This document shows positions 1 through 5,960 of a DNA stretch of 5,960 nt, one piece after another (positions within the stretch are counted from its first letter, which is position 1; every line of letters begins with the position of its first letter). This DNA comes from Leptospira sp. (GTDB lineage Bacteria; Spirochaetota; Leptospiria; Leptospirales; Leptospiraceae). The DNA lies in assembly GCA_021413405.1 (NCBI GenBank), contig JAIOQL010000453.1, positions 1-5,960 of the forward strand, written 5' to 3'. A program made the position numbers and the translations under genes. The notes beneath the pieces were generated by a model, which saw nothing but the letters and a program-made list of their open reading frames with translations, had not been told where the DNA came from and searched no databases.

Positions 1-1
1 T

Positions 2-838
2 TGTGACAGACTTGTAGAATGGGGAAAAAAGAACGCTCGGAGCAAAATCCTCCCTCCCCCCTCCGATGAAAGAGAGATCAATCATTGGAAAGAAAAGCTA
101 AATCTCGAAGAGGCTGAAATTCGCGAACTCGAAACGAAAATCAGAAAAATGGTAAGGAAAACAACTGAGGCCGGAGCCCTCTCATGGAAGATTGCACGGG
201 CCTACATGAAAGTTGGAAATTACGAGCTGGGAAGCCGGTACTACACACAGGCGCTCAAAGAAAACCAGGAAGGCAAGACAGAAGTAATTGGTGCAGAAGT
301 TCATTTTTTTGAGAGCGCAATTCCTTACTTTGAAAAAACATCGGCATTCCGGAAAGCGGATGAAGACCTGCTGTTTGAAACGGGTCTTGCATTCGCAAAT
401 GCGTCACGCGACAGAGGATGGGACAGGGAGCGGAGAGAAACTGCGTTAAAAATATTCCGTGGATTGACCAGGTTAAATCCTGAGGATACGAGATACCCCT
501 ACCAGATTGCATTGATCTATTTTGATTCATCGATGAACGACGGGCTGATCGATGGAATCGACCCGGAAGGCTACAATGACCAGGCAAAAGCAATTCAGAT
601 TGTGAGTCAGATTCTGAAAAAAGAACCCAGATCAGTACCTGTGCATTTTGCCAGGGCGAATTTTCTTTACAGGCTCGGGCGGATTTCCGAGGCGGAAGAA
701 GAATATCTCGGCACTAAAAGTCTGATAGAACAGTTGAAAAAGGACGGGATCATTTCCGAAGACCTTGCAAAAAATCAGTCCTACAGAAACGTACTGAAAA
801 ACCTGGAAAAAATCACGGCCTCCAAAAAAGGATTCTGA
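2..838 (+). CDS. TPR-repeat protein, 5'-truncated by the window edge
   Basis: This is the C-terminal 278 residues of a tetratricopeptide-repeat protein. The frame is open from base 2 with no ATG, GTG or TTG before the ATG at 149, so the real start lies outside the window. The residues before that ATG (about 29-53) are strongly charged and helix-like (KEKLNLEEAEIRELETKIRK), resembling a short coiled coil. TPR-like helix pairs are visible at about 60-88 (WKIARAYMKVGNYELGSRYY), 122-159 (broken by an insertion, ending in LNPED), 165-208 and 211-244 (ARANFLYRLGRISEAEEEY). No catalytic motif or membrane segment is visible in this part. TPR arrays normally mediate protein-protein contacts; the partner cannot be told. 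The stop lies 2 bp before dprA, and the dprA ribosome-binding site is inside this gene's last codons, so the two are probably co-transcribed. The fold is fairly certain and the function unknown. Confidence 0.85.
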   Translation, partial: CDRLVEWGKKNARSKILPPPSDEREINHWKEKLNLEEAEIRELETKIRKMVRKTTEAGALSWKIARAYMKVGNYELGSRYYTQALKENQEGKTEVIGAEVHFFESAIPYFEKTSAFRKADEDLLFETGLAFANASRDRGWDRERRETALKIFRGLTRLNPEDTRYPYQIALIYFDSSMNDGLIDGIDPEGYNDQAKAIQIVSQILKKEPRSVPVHFARANFLYRLGRISEAEEEYLGTKSLIEQLKKDGIISEDLAKNQSYRNVLKNLEKITASKKGF

Positions 839-840
839 AG

Positions 841-1842
841 ATGGAGGAGCTGTATCCTTATGTTTTCAGTTTACCGCAAACATTTTCACTCGTCAGGAAG
901 ATCAGACTTTTTTCGCAATTCAATACGTTAACCGATCTTGCTGAATATGTCTTTCGCCTGATCGAAAGAGAGGAATTAAAAAAAATATTCCTGAAGGCTG
1001 AAGGTATTTTAAAACTCTGCGAAAAACTTGAAATTTCCACTCTGCATTTTTATGAACACGATTTTCCTGTGTTGCTAAAAAAGATTTATGATCCTCCAAT
1101 CACTTTATATTACAGGGGAAACCGGGAACTTTTATCCATGCCATCAGTCTCAGTTGTCGGAACCAGAAAAGCATCAAAGCTTGCTCTATTTGCAACGGGG
1201 TTCATACCGAAATTTCTTTCACACAATAACATCTCTGCAATCGTTTCCGGAATGGCACTCGGAATAGACAGAGAAGCAATGAAAGCTGCACTGCAAAACA
1301 ATGTTCCAGTGATTGGAGTTCTGGGAACCGGAATCGATGAAGAATACCCGTTTCAGAACAGGGATCTTTACAAAGAAATGCGAAATTCCAAAAATGCGCT
1401 CATTTTATCTGAAATTTTTCCCGGAAAAAATCTCATAAGAAATTATTCTTTCATTCACCGGAACAGGATTATCACAGGACTGTCTGACCTCACAATTATC
1501 ATGGAAGCCCCGGCAAAAAGCGGAGCAATGTCCTCGGCAAATCATGCAATCACACAGCATCGGGAGCTGCTGGTTTTCGATCATGAAAACCTCACTCAAA
1601 ATCAAGGCGGGAGGCAACTTATCCAGGATGGAGCAAGAACACTGACTCTCGAAGAAATTACAAATTCAAAGTGCAATGTTTTCCATATTTCCGAGATAAT
1701 TCCTTCTGCATTTAGTGCCGTTCCTTCGGTATTGGCATACCTCAGCTCCCTGGAATTTAATGGCCTTGTTAAAGATCTTGGTGGTGGATACTATTACAAG
1801 GTTCTGTCCGAAGAGGAACAGAACCTTGCCACAAATATCTGA
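841..1842 (+). CDS. dprA: DNA-processing protein DprA (Smf family)
   Basis: DprA binds incoming single-stranded DNA in the cytoplasm and loads RecA on it during natural transformation; it also occurs in bacteria not known to be competent. The 333-aa protein has an N-terminal helical region (1-about 75), the lead-in DPPITLYYRGN (84-94), then the Rossmann-like core: VGTRKAS (106-112), SGMALGID (136-143), GTGIDEEYP (162-170), the hallmark RNRIITGLSD (207-216), EAPAKSGA (222-229) and GGRQLIQDGA (256-265). A short tail at 294-320 (LAYLSSLEFNGLVKDLGGGY) resembles a reduced winged-helix domain. Two usually conserved spots differ: the His after GIDxxA is Met147, and the 'PG' of the usual VPG is replaced near residues 246-247 (FDH). 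The ATG is preceded by AAGGA at 828-832, 8 nt away, inside the upstream TPR gene. The family call is secure; whether the protein still works in DNA uptake is not shown. Confidence 0.93.
   Translation: MEELYPYVFSLPQTFSLVRKIRLFSQFNTLTDLAEYVFRLIEREELKKIFLKAEGILKLCEKLEISTLHFYEHDFPVLLKKIYDPPITLYYRGNRELLSMPSVSVVGTRKASKLALFATGFIPKFLSHNNISAIVSGMALGIDREAMKAALQNNVPVIGVLGTGIDEEYPFQNRDLYKEMRNSKNALILSEIFPGKNLIRNYSFIHRNRIITGLSDLTIIMEAPAKSGAMSSANHAITQHRELLVFDHENLTQNQGGRQLIQDGARTLTLEEITNSKCNVFHISEIIPSAFSAVPSVLAYLSSLEFNGLVKDLGGGYYYKVLSEEEQNLATNI
1797..1828. repeat. Perfect 11-bp inverted repeat at the 3' end of dprA
   Basis: CAAGGTTCTGT (1797-1807) is exactly complementary to ACAGAACCTTG (1818-1828), with a 10-base loop. 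Two further C-G pairs can form inside the loop if A1817 is bulged. The hairpin lies in the last codons of dprA, ending 11 bases before its stop codon, and about 40 bases past the thiolase stop on the other strand. No T-run follows it on either strand, so it is not a classical intrinsic terminator. It may pause or stop transcription between the two convergent genes, or protect an mRNA 3' end; that role is inference. Confidence 0.6.
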
Positions 1843-1854
1843 TTTATAAACAGA

Positions 1855-1867
1855 TTTCCCGGGGAAA
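1855..1867. terminator. Weak hairpin between convergent genes (possible terminator)
   Basis: TTTCC (1855-1859) pairs with GGAAA (1863-1867) around a 3-base loop in the 26-bp gap between the dprA and thiolase stop codons. The stem is short and its outer pairs are A-T, giving a T/A-flanked symmetrical structure that could act weakly in both directions. A second small stem, ATCTG (1837-1841) with CAGAT (1851-1855), competes with it. The position is what one expects of a shared terminator, but the stability is poor. Confidence 0.25.
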
Positions 1868-1868
1868 A

Positions 1869-3050
1869 TTATACTCCAGGATTTTCGAGGACAATGGCAA
1901 TCCCCTGTCCTCCGCCAATGCAAAGTGAAGCCACACCATATTTCGCTTTTCTTCTGCGAAGCTCATATGCGAGAGTCAGAGTGACCCGGTTACCGCTTGC
2001 GCCTAACGGATGCCCGATTGCGATGGCGCCTCCATTCACATTTGTCTTCGAAGGATCAAGACCAAGTTCTTTTTGAACAGCCAGATATTGCGCAGCGAAT
2101 GCTTCATTCACTTCAACAAGATTCATATCCTTTAATGTGAGACCCGCAGATTTCAGTGCAATCGGGATCGCCAGTGCAGGACCGATTCCCATTTTTGCAG
2201 GATCACATCCGCTGTGCCCATAGCCTCGGATAATTGCGATCGGTTTTTTGCCGAGCTTATCTGCGTGGGATTTCGAAGTTACTATGACTGCACTTGCCCC
2301 ATCATTGATCCCGGATGCGTTTCCGGCAGTGACTGTCCCGTCTTTCTTGAATGCAGGCTTGAGCTGGGTCATCTTTTCTCTCGCAGCAATTCCTTTTATA
2401 AATTCATCTTTTTCGAAAACAAACGGAGTTTTTCCTGGAATGGTAATTGAAATGATTTCCTCTTTCAGTATTCCGTTTTTTGTCGCATTCTCGGCGCGTT
2501 CCTGGGAAATCCCGGCCCAATCGTCCTGTTCTTGTCTCGAGATTTTGTATTGATCGGCAAGATTTTCAGCCGTCATACCCATAGGCAATTCAACATAAAG
2601 ATCTGTGAGGCCCTGGTTTAGTGAATCTTCAAATTCTGCCGGACCATACTTGAGCCCCCACCTTGCATTTCGCACAACGTACGGGGCCTGGCTCATTGAT
2701 TCACTTCCACCGGCCAGAACTACATCTGCCTCACCTAAATAAATTTTCTTTGCGGCCTGTATAATTGCCTCCATTCCTGATCCACATAGCCTGTTGAGTG
2801 TAAGAGCAGGAGCTTCTACCCGGAGCCCGGCCTTTAACCCGATGTGCCTTGCAAGATAGATCGCGTCCTTTCCTGTCGGAACTACATTTCCAAAAATCGA
2901 TTCACCGATTGATTTGACATCGACCCCGGATCTTGCGATAGCCGCCTTTGCGACTTCTACGCCAAGTTCTGTCGCTCCAATGTCCTTTAGTGCGCCTCCA
3001 AAACTTCCAAATGCTGTTCTTGCACCGTCTATAATTACTGCCTGTTCCAT
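1869..3050 (-). CDS. Thiolase (acetyl-CoA acyltransferase, beta-oxidation type)
   Basis: Thiolases cleave 3-ketoacyl-CoA with CoA to give acetyl-CoA and a shortened acyl-CoA, the last step of a fatty-acid beta-oxidation turn; some members run the reverse condensation of two acetyl-CoA. From the chosen start the protein is 393 aa, the usual family length. The nucleophile is Cys89 in NRLCGSG; NEAFA is at 315-319, His347 lies in GHPLGASG and the second catalytic Cys377 in CIGGGQG, so all key residues are present. Segments such as DAIYLARH, SESMSQAPY, SGCDPAKMGIGP and ELRRRKAKYG recall mitochondrial ACAA2-type 3-ketoacyl-CoA thiolase more than short AtoB/PhaA enzymes; this comparison is from memory. 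The ATG at 3050 is chosen over an in-frame ATG at 3125 because it has a GAGAGG site and begins with the family's normal N-terminus (MEQAVIIDGARTAFG). No other beta-oxidation gene is adjacent, so it seems to be a single-gene unit. The exact substrate is uncertain. Confidence 0.95.
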   Translation of the reverse strand: MEQAVIIDGARTAFGSFGGALKDIGATELGVEVAKAAIARSGVDVKSIGESIFGNVVPTGKDAIYLARHIGLKAGLRVEAPALTLNRLCGSGMEAIIQAAKKIYLGEADVVLAGGSESMSQAPYVVRNARWGLKYGPAEFEDSLNQGLTDLYVELPMGMTAENLADQYKISRQEQDDWAGISQERAENATKNGILKEEIISITIPGKTPFVFEKDEFIKGIAAREKMTQLKPAFKKDGTVTAGNASGINDGASAVIVTSKSHADKLGKKPIAIIRGYGHSGCDPAKMGIGPALAIPIALKSAGLTLKDMNLVEVNEAFAAQYLAVQKELGLDPSKTNVNGGAIAIGHPLGASGNRVTLTLAYELRRRKAKYGVASLCIGGGQGIAIVLENPGV

Positions 3051-3054
3051 AAGA

Positions 3055-3060
3055 CCTCTC
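3055..3060 (-). promoter_or_regulatory. Ribosome-binding site deciding the thiolase start
   Basis: Read on the minus strand, GAGAGG sits 4 bases before the ATG at 3050. It supports the 393-aa thiolase over the 25-codon-longer in-frame alternative, whose extra residues do not look like a thiolase N-terminus. Confidence 0.65.
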
Positions 3061-3096
3061 TCATTCGCTCCATCATCCTGCGATATTGGGTTAAAA

Positions 3097-3125
3097 ACAA
3101 TAATAATTTGCAACATATAGGCCAA
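3097..3125 (-). promoter_or_regulatory. Candidate thiolase promoter
   Basis: On the minus strand TTGGCC (3120-3125, -35-like) and TATTGT (3097-3102, -10-like) are 17 bases apart, about 45 bases before the thiolase ATG. Both hexamers are imperfect and the region is AT-rich, so other placements are possible, for example around TAATAT further upstream. No operator palindrome is evident. The sequence from 3126 to 3242 shows no ORF or firm signal. Confidence 0.25.
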
Positions 3126-3242
3126 TCCGTTGCCACCCGATTGATTCCTCTATATTACAGATTTAAAAAATGCAATAGGAAGCCGGATTTCCATTTTTCT
3201 TCTGAAAATTTTTCGCATTCCGGTCCATTTTCACAAACAGAA

Positions 3243-3325
3243 GCGTTAGGGATGCGAAGGGCGGCGAGAGCCGGTGCATAGCACGGAACCCCGAAGCCAG
3301 CCCGGCCCGCGATAGCGGGTAACGC
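3243..3325. repeat. 83-bp GC-rich multi-hairpin intergenic repeat
   Basis: This block is clearly richer in GC than its AT-rich flank. Its ends are inverted: GCGTTA (3243-3248) matches TAACGC (3320-3325). Inside are GGGC (3259-3262) against GCCC (3300-3303), and three local hairpins: GGC-GAGA-GCC (3263-3272), GTGC-ATA-GCAC (3274-3284) and CCCGC-GATA-GCGGG (3306-3319). Together they can fold into a branched, cloverleaf-like structure. It ends 7 bases from the trkA stop, so it would be in the 3' untranslated end of the trkH-trkA message. I recall dispersed elements of this style between genes in Leptospira, but only one copy is in this window, so its repeat nature is inferred. It could be a REP/MITE-like element, an mRNA stabiliser or terminator, or a structured RNA. 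Confidence 0.6.
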
Positions 3326-3332
3326 CCGCACA

Positions 3333-4031
3333 TTAAACAGTATTCAGAAATTCTTCCACATGTTCATGTTTTCCAAATACTGTAATGATATCATTTGAAC
3401 GGAACACCGTAGTTTTTTGGGGTATCCCCAGCACTTCCTGTTTCATTTCATCGCTCTTGCGCTTTGCCTGGAGGTTGTGCCTCATCCGTTTGATCGTGAT
3501 CAGCAGGAGATTATAATTTTCTTTCAGTTGAATTTCTTCTACAGTTTTTCCTGCAAAAAGTTCCGGGATAACGAGTTCTGCAATTCTAAATTCTTCCGAT
3601 ATGATCAGGCTGCTTTTTATACTTGAATGACCGAACTGTTCTGCCATATTCCTCGCAGCCTTTTCTTCCGGATTAAAAATATTTGTTATCCCGAGCATTT
3701 TTAATATCCGGATATGAAGTTCTGTCTTATACCGGGCAATGATTTCTTTTACTCCTAACTGACGAAGAATGTCCGCAGTAATCACGAGAGTTTCCAAATC
3801 GTCTGCTGTTGCCAGAATCACAAAATCCATTTCCTCAAGTCCCTGTGCGCGAAGAGCATGCTCGTCGGTTGCATCAAGACAGATCGCATTCGTACAATGA
3901 TCTTTTATTTCATCAATCGTAAGCATTTCTTTGTCTATTGCGACCACTTCATGTTTCTCGAGGAACAATTGCTTCACGAGTTCTTTCCCGAAATCCCCAA
4001 GACCAATCACTGCAATTTTATTTTTTTTCAT
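3333..4031 (-). CDS. trkA: K+ uptake regulatory subunit TrkA/KtrA (RCK protein)
   Basis: This is the cytoplasmic nucleotide-binding subunit that gates a TrkH/KtrB potassium transporter. The 232-aa protein has one RCK unit: an N-terminal Rossmann (TrkA-N) domain at about 4-120 with the dinucleotide/nucleotide motif GLGDFG (10-15) and an acidic residue, Asp33, at the end of the second strand (VVAIDKE), followed by a TrkA-C-type domain at about 140-232. The single-RCK size matches KtrA; E. coli-type TrkA has two tandem copies and is about twice as long. KtrA proteins form an octameric ring whose conformation responds to ATP/ADP or NAD(H); the ligand here cannot be decided from sequence alone. 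The start is 3 bases after the trkH stop, with AGG 7 bases before the ATG inside the trkH end, indicating an operon and possibly coupled translation. A structured repeat begins 7 bases after the stop. Confidence 0.93.
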   Translation of the reverse strand: MKKNKIAVIGLGDFGKELVKQLFLEKHEVVAIDKEMLTIDEIKDHCTNAICLDATDEHALRAQGLEEMDFVILATADDLETLVITADILRQLGVKEIIARYKTELHIRILKMLGITNIFNPEEKAARNMAEQFGHSSIKSSLIISEEFRIAELVIPELFAGKTVEEIQLKENYNLLLITIKRMRHNLQAKRKSDEMKQEVLGIPQKTTVFRSNDIITVFGKHEHVEEFLNTV

Positions 4032-4034
4032 AAT

Positions 4035-5855
4035 TTAACCTACCACTACATATTCAACCGGATATCTATAATTCCCCGAAGGCGGTGCCTTTGGAGTAAA
4101 CGCAACGAGCATTGTGAAAATCCCTACCCTCCCGACAAACATAACTATTGAAATTACAATTTTTCCCGAATCAGTCAGTGCAGAAGTGATGCCCCTTGAA
4201 AGCCCGACCGTTCCGAAAGCAGAAACTGCCTCGAATGCAATATCGAGAAACGGAAATTTTTCAGTGAGCACAAGAGAAAAAATTGCAGTGAAAATCACAA
4301 ATAGTGATAATACGATAGTCGCCGATGCTCTGGAGATGGATGCAGTGGAAATTGTTTTGTGGAAGATTTCGAGCCTGTCCTTTCCCTTCACGAGATCCGC
4401 AATATGAAGGCCTGCGACGGCAAAAGTTGAAGTTTTGATTCCTCCCCCCGTAGAATTGGGGGATGCTCCAATCCACATCAGCAAAAGGGTGAAGAAAACC
4501 ATCGGGATACCCATTCTTGTCATATCAAGTGTATTGAATCCCGCAGTCCTCGTAGTGATAGAATAAAAAAGGGAATGAAAAATCCGGTCATAGAGGTTCA
4601 GATTTGTAAGGGTGTATGGAGACTCAAGATAGAAATAAGCAATGAGACCGGTAATAATCAGAATTCCCGTTACGATCAGTACAAGTTTTGAAGAAATAGA
4701 AAACCGTATTCTCGGATCACCCGGATTCTGAATCTTGCTGAAAAGCTGGCTGATAACCGGAAAACCGAGTCCGCCAAAAACTATCAGAATCATAATCATC
4801 GAAAGATAGATCTTTTCAGTAAATAAAAATGTTTCAGCCAGGCCGTTAGAGTAAAGGGAAAACCCGGCGTTACAGAACGCAGAAACCGAATGAAAGATTG
4901 CAAAAAATACTTTGTCATCCGGATGCAGATTGTTCAAAGAGGGTGTGTTTACATAGAGAACAATGGCGCCTATCGCCTCAATTGCAAAAGTCTGGAGTGC
5001 TATCTGTTTTATGATGCTGCTTACCTTCCCCAGTGCATCTTCGCTCAAAAGATCTTTCATGAGCATTTTATCATTCACAGAGGCCTTCCCGGCAAGAAAT
5101 ATCGCGAAAAAACTGGTGAGTGTCATCAGCCCGAGTCCGCCAACCTGGATCAGACTCATGATGATCAGTTGCCCGAACCGTGTAAAACTTGAAAAAATAT
5201 CTACAGCGGAAAGACCGGTCACGCAGGTTGCGCTGACAACTGTAAACAAAACATCAATTGTCCGCACCGGAATTTTTTGGGCTTTTGGCAAATGTAAAAG
5301 AAGGGTTCCGAGCAAAATGACCGCAGCAAAGCTCAGAAAAAAAATGAAAGACGGGTTCACCCTGTTCAGGCTATAGAGTCTCGTTGACCTGAGAAATCTT
5401 GTCAGGTTGCTGAAGATCAGGAAAATCTGGTTTATTGACAGAAAAAGAAGTGCAGCCTGATTCGTTCCAATTTCGCCTAACTTTAAATAATCAATAATAT
5501 CCTTCTCAAACAATTTCTGAAGCAGCACCAGGATAACGATTGTGATCTCAGCTTTATGCGTTCTGATATAATGAGAATATTTATCCGATGTGAAAAGAAG
5601 TGATAAAATTTCGTAGGCTACCAGGTAATCGATTGCAGTCGAATTGATTATCCGGATCAGCCCGGCCCAGTCATCCGGATAGTAAAATCCGAACTCAATA
5701 GTCAGCGTAACCATTGATACAGTTCCGGCGAAAGCAAAAAGAAATCTTCCGGCCCGGTAAAAATGTCCGACATAATAATTCCGGATCTTTGCCCGAACGC
5801 CATCCAGCTTTGCCATGGAATGTTCGATGGCTACTCTAAGTTTTCTTTTCAACAT
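4035..5855 (-). CDS. trkH: K+ transporter membrane subunit TrkH/KtrB
   Basis: This is the inner-membrane potassium-translocating subunit of a Trk/Ktr system, partner of the adjacent TrkA/KtrA. The 606-aa protein shows the four pore repeats, each with its filter glycine: TCVTG (Gly214), CNAGF (Gly331), RTAGF (Gly439) and GTVGL (Gly551). The intramembrane loop GASPNSTGGGIKTS (463-476) and the final-repeat Arg576 (VGRVG) are also family marks. Filter residues look KtrB-like. The core begins near residue 168. Before it lie about 165 extra residues with roughly four hydrophobic segments (about 34-56, 67-89, 103-118, 131-150), absent from the short KtrB of about 450 aa. The chosen ATG at 5855 has no clear Shine-Dalgarno sequence; an internal ATG (residue 14) has none either, so the start is a little uncertain. 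It is the first gene of a two-gene operon with trkA 3 bases downstream. Confidence 0.94.
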   Translation of the reverse strand: MLKRKLRVAIEHSMAKLDGVRAKIRNYYVGHFYRAGRFLFAFAGTVSMVTLTIEFGFYYPDDWAGLIRIINSTAIDYLVAYEILSLLFTSDKYSHYIRTHKAEITIVILVLLQKLFEKDIIDYLKLGEIGTNQAALLFLSINQIFLIFSNLTRFLRSTRLYSLNRVNPSFIFFLSFAAVILLGTLLLHLPKAQKIPVRTIDVLFTVVSATCVTGLSAVDIFSSFTRFGQLIIMSLIQVGGLGLMTLTSFFAIFLAGKASVNDKMLMKDLLSEDALGKVSSIIKQIALQTFAIEAIGAIVLYVNTPSLNNLHPDDKVFFAIFHSVSAFCNAGFSLYSNGLAETFLFTEKIYLSMIMILIVFGGLGFPVISQLFSKIQNPGDPRIRFSISSKLVLIVTGILIITGLIAYFYLESPYTLTNLNLYDRIFHSLFYSITTRTAGFNTLDMTRMGIPMVFFTLLLMWIGASPNSTGGGIKTSTFAVAGLHIADLVKGKDRLEIFHKTISTASISRASATIVLSLFVIFTAIFSLVLTEKFPFLDIAFEAVSAFGTVGLSRGITSALTDSGKIVISIVMFVGRVGIFTMLVAFTPKAPPSGNYRYPVEYVVVG

Positions 5856-5881
5856 AACAGGATGAGGTCTGGTTTATCTTT

Positions 5882-5887
5882 ATTATA
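5882..5887 (-). promoter_or_regulatory. -10 box (TATAAT) of the trkH-trkA operon
   Basis: A perfect TATAAT on the minus strand lies 26 bases before the trkH ATG, predicting a leader of only about 20 nt. No good -35 hexamer is found at 16-18 bases; TTGAAT (5900-5905) is too close at 12. The box overlaps an 8-bp palindrome, AATCGATT (5887-5894), which may be chance. The position makes it a reasonable promoter for the operon; the AT-rich context weakens the call. Confidence 0.4.
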
Positions 5888-5960
5888 ATCGATTTTCATA
5901 TTCAAGTCCGTTTTTCTGATTTTCTCCAAAATTGCTGATTTCAGGAAAAAATAGTCTGGA

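Noticed and set aside
255..593. 112-aa minus-strand ORF opposite the TPR gene
   Set aside because: The TPR frame carries clear repeat motifs; the opposite frame has Cys/Pro/Ser-rich composition typical of a shadow.
149..838. TPR protein starting at the ATG at 149
   Set aside because: The frame is open back to base 2 with a charged helical sequence continuous with the rest, and no ribosome-binding site precedes 149; this Met is internal.
2248..2553. 101-aa plus-strand ORF opposite the thiolase gene
   Set aside because: It is antisense to conserved thiolase sequence and shows no independent coding evidence.
1869..3125. Longer thiolase beginning at the ATG at 3125
   Set aside because: The extra 25 residues do not resemble a thiolase N-terminus and cover the likely promoter; the ATG at 3050 has a GAGAGG site and gives the normal family length.
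3243..3325. Possible tRNA, because of the size and cloverleaf-like folding
   Set aside because: There is no 7-bp acceptor stem, no T-loop consensus, no clear anticodon arm and no CCA end on either strand.
4963..5376. 137-aa plus-strand ORF opposite trkH
   Set aside because: It lies wholly antisense to a strongly conserved gene, has no recognisable domain, and is explained as a shadow frame.
5911..5950. TTTTTCTGA and TCAGGAAAAA as a terminator hairpin upstream of trkH
   Set aside because: The arms pair only with a bulge and consist mostly of A/T; the T-run precedes rather than follows the stem on both strands, so it does not look like a terminator.
1..5960. A novel defence, mobile or biosynthetic system
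   Set aside because: All substantial coding frames match familiar families (TPR, DprA, thiolase, TrkA, TrkH); there are no transposase, integrase, CRISPR, toxin or unexplained gene clusters.

Overview
This is ordinary chromosomal, housekeeping-type DNA with moderate GC. It carries five protein genes packed on both strands. The best guess for the source is a Leptospira-like spirochaete. That rests on a beta-oxidation-type thiolase (Leptospira lives on long-chain fatty acids), a shortened and divergent DprA, a KtrB/TrkH with an extra N-terminal membrane region, and a structured GC-rich intergenic repeat of a kind I associate with Leptospira genomes. This is inference from memory; Bacteroidota or another lineage cannot be excluded without a database search.

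Layout. Positions 2-838 (+) hold the 3' part of a TPR-repeat protein whose start lies before the window. It is followed after only 2 bp by dprA (841-1842, +), the single-strand DNA-binding RecA loader of natural transformation. dprA converges on a thiolase gene (1869-3050, -) across a 26-bp gap, and the junction is rich in small inverted repeats. Upstream of the thiolase is a 282-bp intergenic region (3051-3332). It contains the probable thiolase promoter, about 115 bp of AT-rich sequence in which I see nothing firm, and an 83-bp multi-hairpin repeat (3243-3325) that ends 7 bp from the trkA stop. The last two genes, on the minus strand, form a K+ uptake operon: trkH/ktrB (4035-5855) followed 3 bp later by trkA/ktrA (3333-4031). 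A perfect TATAAT box lies just upstream of trkH.

How the genes work together. TrkH/KtrB is the membrane K+ channel-like subunit and TrkA/KtrA is its cytoplasmic nucleotide-sensing ring, so these two genes are one functional unit. The thiolase appears to be a stand-alone gene of fatty-acid breakdown. The TPR gene and dprA are probably co-transcribed, but no functional link is evident. I found no phage, insertion sequence, CRISPR, toxin-antitoxin or defence island, and no convincing new biological system. The most interesting non-coding feature is the structured repeat next to trkA.
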